Shown piece after piece: positions 15,711 through 24,106 of a stretch of DNA of 64,000 bases. Origin of the DNA: Pseudomonas sp. N40(2020). Its GTDB lineage: Bacteria > Pseudomonadota > Gammaproteobacteria > Pseudomonadales > Pseudomonadaceae. A program made the translations under genes and the position numbers. The DNA is taken from the NCBI RefSeq assembly GCF_014472415.1, contig NZ_JACSZV010000024.1, positions 1-64,000 of the forward strand. The letters are read 5' to 3'. Every line of letters begins with the position of its first letter. Position 1 is the stretch's first letter. Below the pieces are notes generated by a model. It saw only the letters and a list, made by a program, of their open reading frames with translations. It was not told the origin of the DNA and did not search any database.

Positions 15711-18557
15711 ATGGCGCAGCAGTATCAACCGGGGCAACGCTGGATCAGTGACAGCGAAGCAGAGCTTGGTTTAGGCACCGTTCTGGCACAGGACGGCCGC
15801 TTGTTGACCGTGCTTTACCCGGCCACTGGCGAAACCCGCCAGTACGCGCTACGGAATGCGCCCCTGACCCGCGTGCGGTTCTCGCCGGGTGACAGCATTA
15901 CCCACTTCGAAGGCTGGAAGATGACCGTGCAGCAAGTCGACGATGTCGACGGGCTGATGGTCTATCACGGTCTCAACGGGCAGAACGAAGCCGTCACCTT
16001 GCCGGAAACCCAGCTGTCGAACTTCATTCAGTTCCGCCTGGCCAGCGACCGTCTGTTCGCCGGTCAGATCGACCCGCTGGCGTGGTTCTCCCTGCGCTAC
16101 AACACTCTCGAACACACCAGCCGCCAGTTGCAATCTTCGCTCTGGGGCCTGGGTGGCGTGCGTGCGCAACCGATCGCTCACCAGTTGCACATTGCCCGTG
16201 AAGTCGCTGACCGTATCGCGCCGCGGGTTTTGCTGGCGGACGAAGTGGGTCTGGGTAAAACCATCGAAGCCGGTCTGGTCATCCATCGCCAACTGCTGTC
16301 GGGCCGCGCCAATCGCGTGCTGATCCTGGTGCCGGAAAACCTCCAGCACCAGTGGCTGGTGGAAATGCGCCGCCGCTTCAATCTGCAGGTCGCGCTGTTC
16401 GACGAAGAACGCTTTATCGAAAGCGATGCCGCCAACCCGTTCGAAGACACTCAACTCGCGCTGGTTGCGCTGGAATGGCTGGTCGACGACGAAAAGGCCC
16501 AGGACGCATTGTTCGCCGCTGGCTGGGACTTGATGGTGGTCGACGAAGCGCACCACTTGGTCTGGCACGAAGAAAAGGCCAGCCCCGAGTATTCGCTGGT
16601 CGAACAACTGGCCGAAGTGATTCCGGGCGTGCTGCTGCTCACCGCCACCCCGGAACAACTTGGTCAGGACAGCCACTTCGCCCGTCTGCGCCTGCTCGAT
16701 CCAAACCGTTTCCATGACCTGGCCGCCTTCCGCGCCGAGAGCGAAAACTATCGCCCGGTGGCCGAAGCCGTTCAGGAGCTGCTGGACAAAGGGCGCCTGT
16801 CGCCTGAAGCACACAAGACCATTCACGGTTTCCTCGGCAACGAAGGCGAAGCCCTGTTGACCGCGGTCAACGATGGCGACACCGAAGCCAGCGCCCGCCT
16901 CGTGCGTGAACTGCTCGACCGCCACGGCACCGGCCGCGTGCTGTTCCGTAACACCCGCGCCGCTGTGCAGGGTTTCCCGGAACGCAAACTGCATCCGTAC
17001 CCGCTGCCATGCCCGGACGAATATCTGGAACTGCCGCTGGGCGACCATGCCGAGCTGTACCCGGAAGTCAGCTTCCAGGCCCAGCCGGACGCCAGCGAAG
17101 AAGAGCGCTGGTGGAAATTCGATCCGCGCGTCGAGTGGCTGATCGATCAGCTGAAAATGCTCAAACGCACCAAAGTGCTGGTGATCTGCGCTCACGCCGA
17201 AACCGCGATGGACCTGGAAGACGCCCTGCGCGTGCGCTCCGGCATCCCGGCCACGGTGTTCCACGAAGGCATGAACATCCTTGAGCGTGACCGCGCCGCC
17301 GCTTACTTCGCCGACGAAGAGTTTGGCGCGCAAGTACTGATCTGCTCGGAAATCGGCAGTGAAGGTCGCAACTTCCAGTTCGCGCATCACTTGGTGCTGT
17401 TCGATCTGCCGTCGCACCCGGACCTGCTTGAGCAGCGTATCGGTCGTCTCGACCGGATCGGCCAGAAACACATCATCGAACTGCACGTGCCATACCTGGA
17501 AACCAGCCCGCAAGAGCGTCTGTTCCAGTGGTACCACGAAGCGCTTAACGCCTTCCTCAACACTTGCCCGACCGGCAACGCCTTGCAGCATCAGTTCGGC
17601 CCGCGCCTGCTGCCGCTGCTTGAAGAAGCCGACGACAGCGAGTGGCAAGCGCTGATCGACGAAGCGCGCACCGAGCGCGAGCGTCTGGAAGAAGAGCTGC
17701 ACACCGGTCGCGACCGTCTGCTGGAACTCAACTCCGGCGGCTCGGGTGAAGGCGATCAACTGGTCGAGGACATCCTGGAGCAAGACGATCAGTTCGCCCT
17801 GCCGATCTACATGGAAACCCTGTTCGACGCGTTCGGCATCGACAGCGAAGACCATTCGGAAAACGCCCTGATCCTCAAGCCGAGCGAAAAAATGCTCGAC
17901 GCCAGCTTCCCGCTGGGCGATGACGAAGGTGTGACCATCACTTACGACCGCAACCAGGCGCTGTCGCGCGAAGACATGCAGTTCATCACCTGGGAACACC
18001 CGATGGTGCAGGGCGGCATGGATCTGGTGCTGTCCGGTTCGATGGGCAACACCGCCGTCGCGCTGATCAAGAACAAGGCGCTGAAGCCGGGCACCGTGCT
18101 GCTGGAGCTGCTTTACGTCAGCGAAGTGGTTGCCCCGCGCTCACTGCAATTGGGCCGTTACCTGCCGCCGGCGGCCCTGCGCTGCCTGCTCGATGCCAAC
18201 GGCAACGACCTGTCGGCCCGCGTCTCGTTCGAAACCCTCAACGATCAACTGGAAAGCGTGCCGCGCGCCAGCGCCAACAAGTTTATTCAGGCCCAGCGCG
18301 ATCAACTGACGCCACGGATCAATGCTGGTGAAGACAAGATCGCCCCGCGTCACGCCGAGCGCGTGGCCGAGGCCCGTCGCCGTCTGGCAGCCGACACCGA
18401 CGAAGAACTGGCGCGCCTGACCGCGTTGCAAGCGGTCAACCCAACCGTGCGTGACAGCGAACTGGTTGCCTTGCGTGAACAGCGTGAGCAGGGTCTGGCG
18501 CTGCTGGATAAAGCGGCACTGCGACTGGAAGCGATTCGGGTGTTGGTGGCGGGTTAA
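15711..18557 (+). CDS. rapA: RNA polymerase-associated Swi2/Snf2 ATPase RapA
   Basis: Binds core RNA polymerase and uses ATP hydrolysis to help recycle stalled or post-termination enzyme. 948 residues, the normal size. N-terminal Tudor-like region (FQPGQRWISDSEAELGLG type), then the helicase: Walker A LADEVGLGKTIEAG near residues 175-188, DEAH box near residue 278 (VVDEAHHLVW), and the C-terminal helicase half with EGRNFQFAHHLVLFDLP and QRIGRLDRIGQ. The C-terminus ends in the RapA-specific domain. Monocistronic, with its own promoter and terminator. Confidence 0.96.
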   Translation: MAQQYQPGQRWISDSEAELGLGTVLAQDGRLLTVLYPATGETRQYALRNAPLTRVRFSPGDSITHFEGWKMTVQQVDDVDGLMVYHGLNGQNEAVTLPETQLSNFIQFRLASDRLFAGQIDPLAWFSLRYNTLEHTSRQLQSSLWGLGGVRAQPIAHQLHIAREVADRIAPRVLLADEVGLGKTIEAGLVIHRQLLSGRANRVLILVPENLQHQWLVEMRRRFNLQVALFDEERFIESDAANPFEDTQLALVALEWLVDDEKAQDALFAAGWDLMVVDEAHHLVWHEEKASPEYSLVEQLAEVIPGVLLLTATPEQLGQDSHFARLRLLDPNRFHDLAAFRAESENYRPVAEAVQELLDKGRLSPEAHKTIHGFLGNEGEALLTAVNDGDTEASARLVRELLDRHGTGRVLFRNTRAAVQGFPERKLHPYPLPCPDEYLELPLGDHAELYPEVSFQAQPDASEEERWWKFDPRVEWLIDQLKMLKRTKVLVICAHAETAMDLEDALRVRSGIPATVFHEGMNILERDRAAAYFADEEFGAQVLICSEIGSEGRNFQFAHHLVLFDLPSHPDLLEQRIGRLDRIGQKHIIELHVPYLETSPQERLFQWYHEALNAFLNTCPTGNALQHQFGPRLLPLLEEADDSEWQALIDEARTERERLEEELHTGRDRLLELNSGGSGEGDQLVEDILEQDDQFALPIYMETLFDAFGIDSEDHSENALILKPSEKMLDASFPLGDDEGVTITYDRNQALSREDMQFITWEHPMVQGGMDLVLSGSMGNTAVALIKNKALKPGTVLLELLYVSEVVAPRSLQLGRYLPPAALRCLLDANGNDLSARVSFETLNDQLESVPRASANKFIQAQRDQLTPRINAGEDKIAPRHAERVAEARRRLAADTDEELARLTALQAVNPTVRDSELVALREQREQGLALLDKAALRLEAIRVLVAG

Positions 18558-18584
18558 CGTTCCCCCTGCTGCACCGCTAAAAAA

Positions 18585-18613
18585 GAAGGCCCGCAGCGAT
18601 GCGGGCCTTTTTG
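18585..18613 (+). terminator. Rho-independent terminator of rapA
   Basis: GGCCCGC-AGCGAT-GCGGGCC followed by TTTTTG; flanked upstream by an A run, so it may also serve the converging MFS gene. Confidence 0.9.
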
Positions 18614-18648
18614 TTTGCCTGTTATTTATCCGGTGATGCTACTGGCCC

Positions 18649-18670
18649 TTTCGCGAGCAGGCTCGCGAAG
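18649..18670. repeat. REP-type palindrome (GCGAGCAGGCTCGC family)
   Basis: CTTTCGCGAGCAGGCTCGCGAAG, a short near-perfect palindrome just downstream of the MFS gene on the opposite strand. Confidence 0.75.
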
Positions 18671-18674
18671 GCGG

Positions 18675-20024
18675 TTATGCAGTCGCCGCAGCCACCTCTG
18701 GCTCAACCACCGCCACCAACCCCTCCTTCATCCGCTTCGCATCCTGCACAAAACACCGCGACGCCAGAAACAGAAACACCATGGTCAGAAACAGCGCCAC
18801 CGGGATCAGGTACATCGCATCATGCAGCCCGACCGCCTTGAACGCCTCGGTCATCTGCTCGCCCCCCGCTGCAATCATCGCCGACTTGGCGAAGTGATCG
18901 GACAAACCACCCACCACCACCGGCCCCAGGCCACCGCCCAGCAGATACAAGCCGGCAAAGAACAAGGCCATCGCCGTGGCGCGCAGACGCGGTTCGACCA
19001 CGTCCTGAATCGCCGTGTACACGCAGGTGTAGAAGTTATAGGCAAATAGCCAGCCGAGGCTGAACACCGCGACAAACACACCGATCTCGATACGCCCGGC
19101 ATGCAGCGCCCACGCCGTGCACACCGTCGAGACAATCAGGCTGAATGCGGCAAACAGCAGCCGCCCATTGGCCACACGCTGGTGGATCTTGTCGGCGATC
19201 CAGCCACCCAGAGTCAAACCGACCAGCCCGGTGACGCCGACAATCACACCGGTCGCCACCGCCGCCTCCTGCAATGGCATCAGGAAATAGCGCTGCAGCA
19301 TCGGCACCAGAAACGAATTGCAGGCATAAGTCGCGAAGTTGAAACACAACCCCGCCATCACCAGCCACAGGAACGTCGGCACGGCGAGAATCCGACGGAT
19401 CGGCTTGTCGACCTTCTCTTGCGAGACCTGCACGGTTTCCGCCGCACCGCGCTTGGGCTCTTTGATGAAAAACATAAAGATCGCGAGGAACAGGCCCGGT
19501 ACGGCGGCGATAAAGAACGGTGCGCGCCAACTGTCGAAAGCCTTGACCATCCAACCGATGGTGAAGAACGCCAGCAACAGCCCCAGCGGCAGCCCCAACA
19601 TGAAAATGCCCATGGCCCGCGCCCGACGGTGCGCCGGGAACAAGTCGCCAATCAGCGAGTTGGCCGCCGGCGCATAACTGGCCTCACCGATGCCGATCCC
19701 CATGCGTACGATGAGGAAACTCCAGAAACTGCCCACCAGCCCGTTGACGGCGGTCAGCGCGCTCCAGGTCGCCAGACCCCAGCCCATCAGTTTGCTGCGT
19801 GAGCCGGTGTCGGCCATGCGCCCCAAGGGCAAACCGGCAATCGCGTAGACAATGGTGAATGCGGTGCCGACGATCCCCAGTTGAAAGTCGCTGAGGTGCC
19901 ATTCCATGCGGATCGGCTCGATGATGATCGCCGGGATGGTGCGGTCGAAAAAATTGAACAGGTTGGCGAGAAACAGCAGGAACAGAATGCGCCAGGCATT
20001 CGCCGCTTGGGTCGAGTTCTGCAT
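18675..20024 (-). CDS. Spinster-type MFS transporter
   Basis: Inner-membrane transporter, 449 residues and about 12 TM segments. FFDRTIPAIIIEPI in TM1, GLPLGRMADTGSRSKLMGWG between TM2 and TM3, GIGIGEASYAPAANSLIGD in TM4 and GGWIADKIHQR in the second half are typical of the Spinster (Spns) subfamily of the MFS. Substrate cannot be told; no catabolic genes adjoin it. It converges on rapA and is monocistronic. The Arg and Asp of TM1 and the Arg/Glu pair in TM4 expected for proton coupling are present. Confidence 0.8.
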   Translation of the reverse strand: MQNSTQAANAWRILFLLFLANLFNFFDRTIPAIIIEPIRMEWHLSDFQLGIVGTAFTIVYAIAGLPLGRMADTGSRSKLMGWGLATWSALTAVNGLVGSFWSFLIVRMGIGIGEASYAPAANSLIGDLFPAHRRARAMGIFMLGLPLGLLLAFFTIGWMVKAFDSWRAPFFIAAVPGLFLAIFMFFIKEPKRGAAETVQVSQEKVDKPIRRILAVPTFLWLVMAGLCFNFATYACNSFLVPMLQRYFLMPLQEAAVATGVIVGVTGLVGLTLGGWIADKIHQRVANGRLLFAAFSLIVSTVCTAWALHAGRIEIGVFVAVFSLGWLFAYNFYTCVYTAIQDVVEPRLRATAMALFFAGLYLLGGGLGPVVVGGLSDHFAKSAMIAAGGEQMTEAFKAVGLHDAMYLIPVALFLTMVFLFLASRCFVQDAKRMKEGLVAVVEPEVAAATA

Positions 20025-20325
20025 GGGTCCGTCTCTTTATTGTTATAGGGCTTCACTGCCAACGCATCCGAGCCCGGAACCTGCAATCTAGTCAGCCAGA
20101 CAGGGGCTGTCTGTGATCATTCGTCTGCCTGATATCGGGCCATGGCACTGTAACGAAACGTAAGCCCTTGATAAGTCTGTAATCCCCCGAAAACCGGGGC
20201 TTTTGCGGCAAAACCTTGCCACAAAAAAATAGTTTCGCGCCCCCCTTCCCAAGTCCGTGGCGAAGCCTAGAATGGCCGCCGGATCCGTCCGGATCTCCCG
20301 ATCAATCCCTTTGATGCCCTCGCCC
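20025..20325. other. Intergenic region between divergent genes
   Basis: Holds the divergent control regions of the MFS gene and the cysteine-cluster gene. No clear promoter, operator or repeat was recognised. Confidence 0.4.
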
Positions 20326-20694
20326 ATGTCCGAAGTCAGTCCGTGTCTGAATTGCGGTGCCTGCTGTTCCCATTTTCGCGTGTCTTTTTTTTGGGGTGAG
20401 TGCTCATCTTCCGGGGGGACGGTGCCCGATGAACTGGTTACACAAATCAGCCCCAGTCGGGTGGCAATGAACGGCACCGACTGCAAATCGCCGCGTTGCA
20501 CGGCATTGGTCGGCGAAGTCGGGAGTACAGTGCACTGCTCGATTTATGAAAAACGTTCCAGTCCCTGCCGGGAATTCGAAGCTTCCTGGGAGAACGGCGA
20601 ACAGAATGTCGATTGCGATAAGGCCCGCGCCCGTTTTGGTTTGCCGCCCCTGCAATCGGACTGGGCTGAAATCCCTTTCGATAAAAGCGCCTGA
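20326..20694 (+). CDS. YkgJ-type cysteine cluster protein
   Basis: 122 residues with the UPF0153/YkgJ arrangement: CLNCGACCSHF at residues 6-16, further Cys in WGEC and CKSPRC, and CSIYEKRSSPCREFE. Eight or more conserved Cys suggest binding of Zn or an Fe-S cluster; the molecular role of the family is not established to my knowledge. Starts at MSEVSPCL; another in-frame ATG four codons upstream (20314) cannot be excluded since neither has a good ribosome-binding site. Cytoplasmic, monocistronic. Confidence 0.8.
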   Translation: MSEVSPCLNCGACCSHFRVSFFWGECSSSGGTVPDELVTQISPSRVAMNGTDCKSPRCTALVGEVGSTVHCSIYEKRSSPCREFEASWENGEQNVDCDKARARFGLPPLQSDWAEIPFDKSA

Positions 20695-20757
20695 CATTTA
20701 GCACCAATCGCTATGACGCTAATGACGAAATCGTTAGCGCCAATGTGCCACTACCCC

Positions 20758-20816
20758 TTGCACCCCGGAAACGGCCTCTATACTCCTGTCATTCGCCTGC
20801 GTTAACCGCGCGGTTA
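20758..20816 (+). promoter_or_regulatory. Possible promoter plus palindromic operator of the MHYT gene
   Basis: TTGCAC (20758) and TATACT (20779-20784) form a promoter-like pair with a short 15-nt spacer. A perfect 14-bp palindrome TAACCGCGCGGTTA follows at 20803-20816, 27 bp before the ATG, placed where a repressor could block transcription. The regulator is unknown. Confidence 0.4.
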
Positions 20817-20842
20817 GGACGACTTCAGAGACGGGGCATGCT

Positions 20843-23125
20843 ATGGAGTGGCTTGGTTTGCAGTTTGTTACCGAGCTGCCGGAGAGCGGGCAGGTCATTC
20901 TTGATTGCACACATAATCCCTTGCTGGTGCTGGTGGCCTATCTGGTGGCCTGCGCCGCGAGTTTCGCTACGCTCGATATGGCCGAGCGGGTCGGTCACGC
21001 CGAAGACCTTGGTTCGCAACGCCTATGGCGCTGGATTGGCGCGACCTGCCTGGCCGGCGGAATCTGGGCCATGCACTTTATTGGCATGCTCGCTTTCCAG
21101 GCGCCGATCGAAATCCATTACGACCTGCCGATCACCCTGTTCTCCCTGCTGATCGCCCTGCTCGCCTCGTGGCTGGCGATGCACACGCTGAGCGAGGCAC
21201 AGCCGAGTCTGGTGCTTTACCTGAAAACCGCTGTGGTCATCGGCCTCGGTATCGCCGGCATGCATTACGTCGGCATGGCCGCCATGGAGTCGAGCGCCAC
21301 CGCCTACTACCAACCGACCTTGTTTGCGCTGTCGATCGCCATCGCCATCGGCGCCAGTTTCGCCGCGTTATGGGTCGCAGGCTACTTGCGCGAAGGCAGT
21401 GGCCTGGCTCATCAGATGCTCAAGTACAGCGCCGCACTGATTCTCGGTGCGGGCATTTTCAGCATGCACTTCACCGGGATGGCCGCACTGCAATTGGTGT
21501 TACCGGAAGGCAGCGCACCGGACCTGTCGGCCGAAACCAGCCATTTGCAACTGGGCCTGACAGTGGCGCTGATCATCCTGCTGATTCTCGGCAGCGCGAT
21601 CAGCGCGGCGCTGGCCGACAAGAAACTGCAGAGCAAGGAACACGATCTGCGCCGGGTCAACGCCCTGCTCAGCCAACTCGATCAGGCGCGCATGTCATTG
21701 CAACAAGTGGCCAACTACGACGCCCTGACCAATCTGATCAACCGCCGCGGCTTCAACCAGATCTTCGCCGAGAAACTAAGCCAGAAAACCACCGAGGGCG
21801 GCATGCTCGCGGTCATGTTTCTCGACATCGACCACTTCAAACGCATCAACGACAGCCTCGGCCACGATGCCGGCGACGCCCTGCTCAAGGTCATTGCCAA
21901 TCACATCAAAAGCTCTGTGCGCAGCCATGAAGACGTCGTCGCGCGTTTTGGCGGCGACGAGTTCTGCATCCTGATCGGCCTGCGCGATCGCGAAGAGGCG
22001 CGCACCATGGCCCAGCGCATCATGCTGAAGATGAAGGAGCCGATAGAACTGGCCGGACGCCGGATGGTGATGACCACCAGCATCGGCATCAGCCTGTTTC
22101 CCGAAGACGGCACCACCTGCGAAGAACTGCTCAAGCACGCGGATCTGGCCCTGTATCAATCCAAAGGTGCCGGGCGCAATGGCCTGCACTTTTTCAATTC
22201 CAACCTGAAAAACCGCGCGACTCTGGAACTGCAACTCGAAGAAGAACTGCGCCACGCCCTGCGCGAAGAAAACGGTCTGATGCTGTATTACCAACCGATC
22301 TTCGAACTGAAAACCGGTCGGGTCACCAAGTTAGAGGCGCTGATCCGCTGGCAACATCCGCTTCACGGACTACTGACGCCGGATCGTTTCATCAGCATTG
22401 CCGAAAACAATGGTCTCATCGCCGAACTGGACAACTGGGTGCTGCGCCGGGCCTGCCGGGACCTTGGCGAACTGTCGAACCACGGCTGCGAAGAGCTGAA
22501 AATCGCCTGGAACTGCTCACCGCTGAATCTGGCCCGGGAAGAGTTGGCTGACGAAATCGAAAGTGCGCTGCGCACCGCCGGCGTCGCGCCGGAACGGCTG
22601 GAACTGGAAGTCACCGAAAACGCCCTGATGGGTAACATTGCCAACACTCTGGTGCTGCTGCGGCAGATTCGCGCCCTCGGTGTGTCACTGTCGATCGACG
22701 ACTTCGGTACCGGCTATTCGTCGCTGGCCTACCTCAAGCGCCTGCCGCTCAACACCCTGAAGATCGACCGCTCGTTCATCCTGGACATTCCCAAAGCCAC
22801 GGCGGATATGGAGATCGTCCAGGCAATCATCGTCATGGCCCACACCCTGCATTTGCAGGTGGTCACTGAAGGTGTGGAAAGCCTGGAGCAATACGAATTC
22901 CTTGAGCGTTCCGGCTGCGACTTCATCCAGGGTTACCTGCTCAGCCGTCCGGTGCCGCTGGACGAACTGCGCCCGGTGCTGGAAGAAATCAATCAGCGTA
23001 AACATTCACATGCGGTCAATCCGTTGATTCTGGCGCGCGGTACATTTGCACCAGTGTCGCTGGATCCTTCGCCAAAAAGCCCTGGGCCCCATGCAGGCGC
23101 ATCAGTTGTGCGGCCAATCCGCTGA
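20843..23125 (+). CDS. MHYT-GGDEF-EAL cyclic-di-GMP signalling protein
   Basis: Integral membrane sensor of 760 residues. The MHYT domain has three copies of the signature: MHFIGM (77-82), MHYVGM (140-145), MHFTGM (208-213), with about seven TM segments; MHYT domains are proposed to sense O2, CO or NO through a metal. The GGDEF motif is intact at 370-374 (ARFGGDEF), but the I-site position is SxxD rather than RxxD. The EAL motif (498-500, KLEALIRW) and DDFGTGYSSL are intact, so both cyclase and phosphodiesterase activity are possible. It resembles P. aeruginosa MucR/NbdA. The last 110 bp overlap antisense with the dehydrogenase gene, extending the protein past the EAL domain. Confidence 0.93.
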   Translation: MEWLGLQFVTELPESGQVILDCTHNPLLVLVAYLVACAASFATLDMAERVGHAEDLGSQRLWRWIGATCLAGGIWAMHFIGMLAFQAPIEIHYDLPITLFSLLIALLASWLAMHTLSEAQPSLVLYLKTAVVIGLGIAGMHYVGMAAMESSATAYYQPTLFALSIAIAIGASFAALWVAGYLREGSGLAHQMLKYSAALILGAGIFSMHFTGMAALQLVLPEGSAPDLSAETSHLQLGLTVALIILLILGSAISAALADKKLQSKEHDLRRVNALLSQLDQARMSLQQVANYDALTNLINRRGFNQIFAEKLSQKTTEGGMLAVMFLDIDHFKRINDSLGHDAGDALLKVIANHIKSSVRSHEDVVARFGGDEFCILIGLRDREEARTMAQRIMLKMKEPIELAGRRMVMTTSIGISLFPEDGTTCEELLKHADLALYQSKGAGRNGLHFFNSNLKNRATLELQLEEELRHALREENGLMLYYQPIFELKTGRVTKLEALIRWQHPLHGLLTPDRFISIAENNGLIAELDNWVLRRACRDLGELSNHGCEELKIAWNCSPLNLAREELADEIESALRTAGVAPERLELEVTENALMGNIANTLVLLRQIRALGVSLSIDDFGTGYSSLAYLKRLPLNTLKIDRSFILDIPKATADMEIVQAIIVMAHTLHLQVVTEGVESLEQYEFLERSGCDFIQGYLLSRPVPLDELRPVLEEINQRKHSHAVNPLILARGTFAPVSLDPSPKSPGPHAGASVVRPIR

Positions 23126-23912
23126 TCGGCGTCGCCGAGCCTTGCTCGCGGGAGAATTTCACCGCTGTGTCGAGATCTTTGAGTAGCGTGCGTACGTGCC
23201 ATTTGATCGGTTCGAAACGGCTTTCGGCCATTTGCGGAGCGAGGATCTGCAACGGTTTCGAATCGGCAAAACCGCCGGCCAGCGCTTCGGCGATCAGACT
23301 CGCATCGACACCCGCCTGCTCGGCCAGCGCCACCACTTCGGCAATCACCAACGCATTGCAGGCAACTATCATCTGGTTGCAGGCCTTGGTCACTTGCCCG
23401 GCGCCAATGCCGCCCATGTGCGTAACGCGTTGACCGAGATTGAGCAACACCGGGCGCACGCGCTCAAGGTCGGCTGCATCGCCCCCGACCATGATCGCCA
23501 GACTGCCGGCCTCGGCACCGACCACGCCGCCGGAAACCGGTGAATCCATCCAACTCATACCGGTTTCACTTTTCAGCTGCGCCGCCATCTCACGAGTAGC
23601 CGTCGGTTCAAGACTGGAAAAATCCACCAGCAACTGACCGCCCTTCGCACCTTCGGCAACACCGGCCGGGCCGAACACCACTTCGCGCACCACCGCCGTA
23701 TCGGCCAGGCACATCATCACCACGTCGGCGTGCTTGCACAGCTCGGAGGGGCTCGCCACCTGCCGGGCACCGGCCTCGACCAGTGGCGCGCACTTCGCCG
23801 GGTTACGGTTCCACACGGTCAACGGATAACCCGCGGCCAACAGGCGCCGGCACATCGGCAAGCCCATCAGACCGATTCCGGCGAATCCCAACGATGGTAG
23901 CGTTGACATCAT
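23016..23912 (-). CDS. NAD(P)-dependent beta-hydroxyacid dehydrogenase
   Basis: 298 residues of the 3-hydroxyisobutyrate dehydrogenase/tartronate semialdehyde reductase family. Rossmann motif GFAGIGLMGLPM at 9-20; NRNP after the second strand suggests NADP preference; substrate motif DSPVSGG (123-129); catalytic Lys176 in GAGQVTKACNQM. Which 3-hydroxy acid it uses cannot be read: HIBADH, GarR/GlxR and succinic semialdehyde reductase-like roles are all open, and no pathway genes adjoin. Two ATGs are adjacent; the second is better spaced from AGAGG. Its 3' end overlaps the MHYT gene by 110 bp. Confidence 0.88.
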   Translation of the reverse strand: MMSTLPSLGFAGIGLMGLPMCRRLLAAGYPLTVWNRNPAKCAPLVEAGARQVASPSELCKHADVVMMCLADTAVVREVVFGPAGVAEGAKGGQLLVDFSSLEPTATREMAAQLKSETGMSWMDSPVSGGVVGAEAGSLAIMVGGDAADLERVRPVLLNLGQRVTHMGGIGAGQVTKACNQMIVACNALVIAEVVALAEQAGVDASLIAEALAGGFADSKPLQILAPQMAESRFEPIKWHVRTLLKDLDTAVKFSREQGSATPISGLAAQLMRLHGAQGFLAKDPATLVQMYRAPESTD

Positions 23913-24106
23913 TTTGCCTCTTTTCGATTAAAGATCGCCGAATAATGGCCGATTCATCAACGATCAGGAAAGGATTCCCCCAAGCGACAGTCAGGCCAAG
24001 TCCCTGACGCTCGGGCCTAATTCGCGCAAAAAAGACGCGAGATCTTATTCCGTGAGGTTCGCTGACATCAGTCACCGAGCCAACCAGTCCAGGTATATGG
24101 CGCAAA

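Noticed and set aside
15849..17999. A 716-residue open frame antisense to rapA
   Set aside because: Typical shadow of a GC-rich coding strand; no motifs and fully inside a well supported gene.
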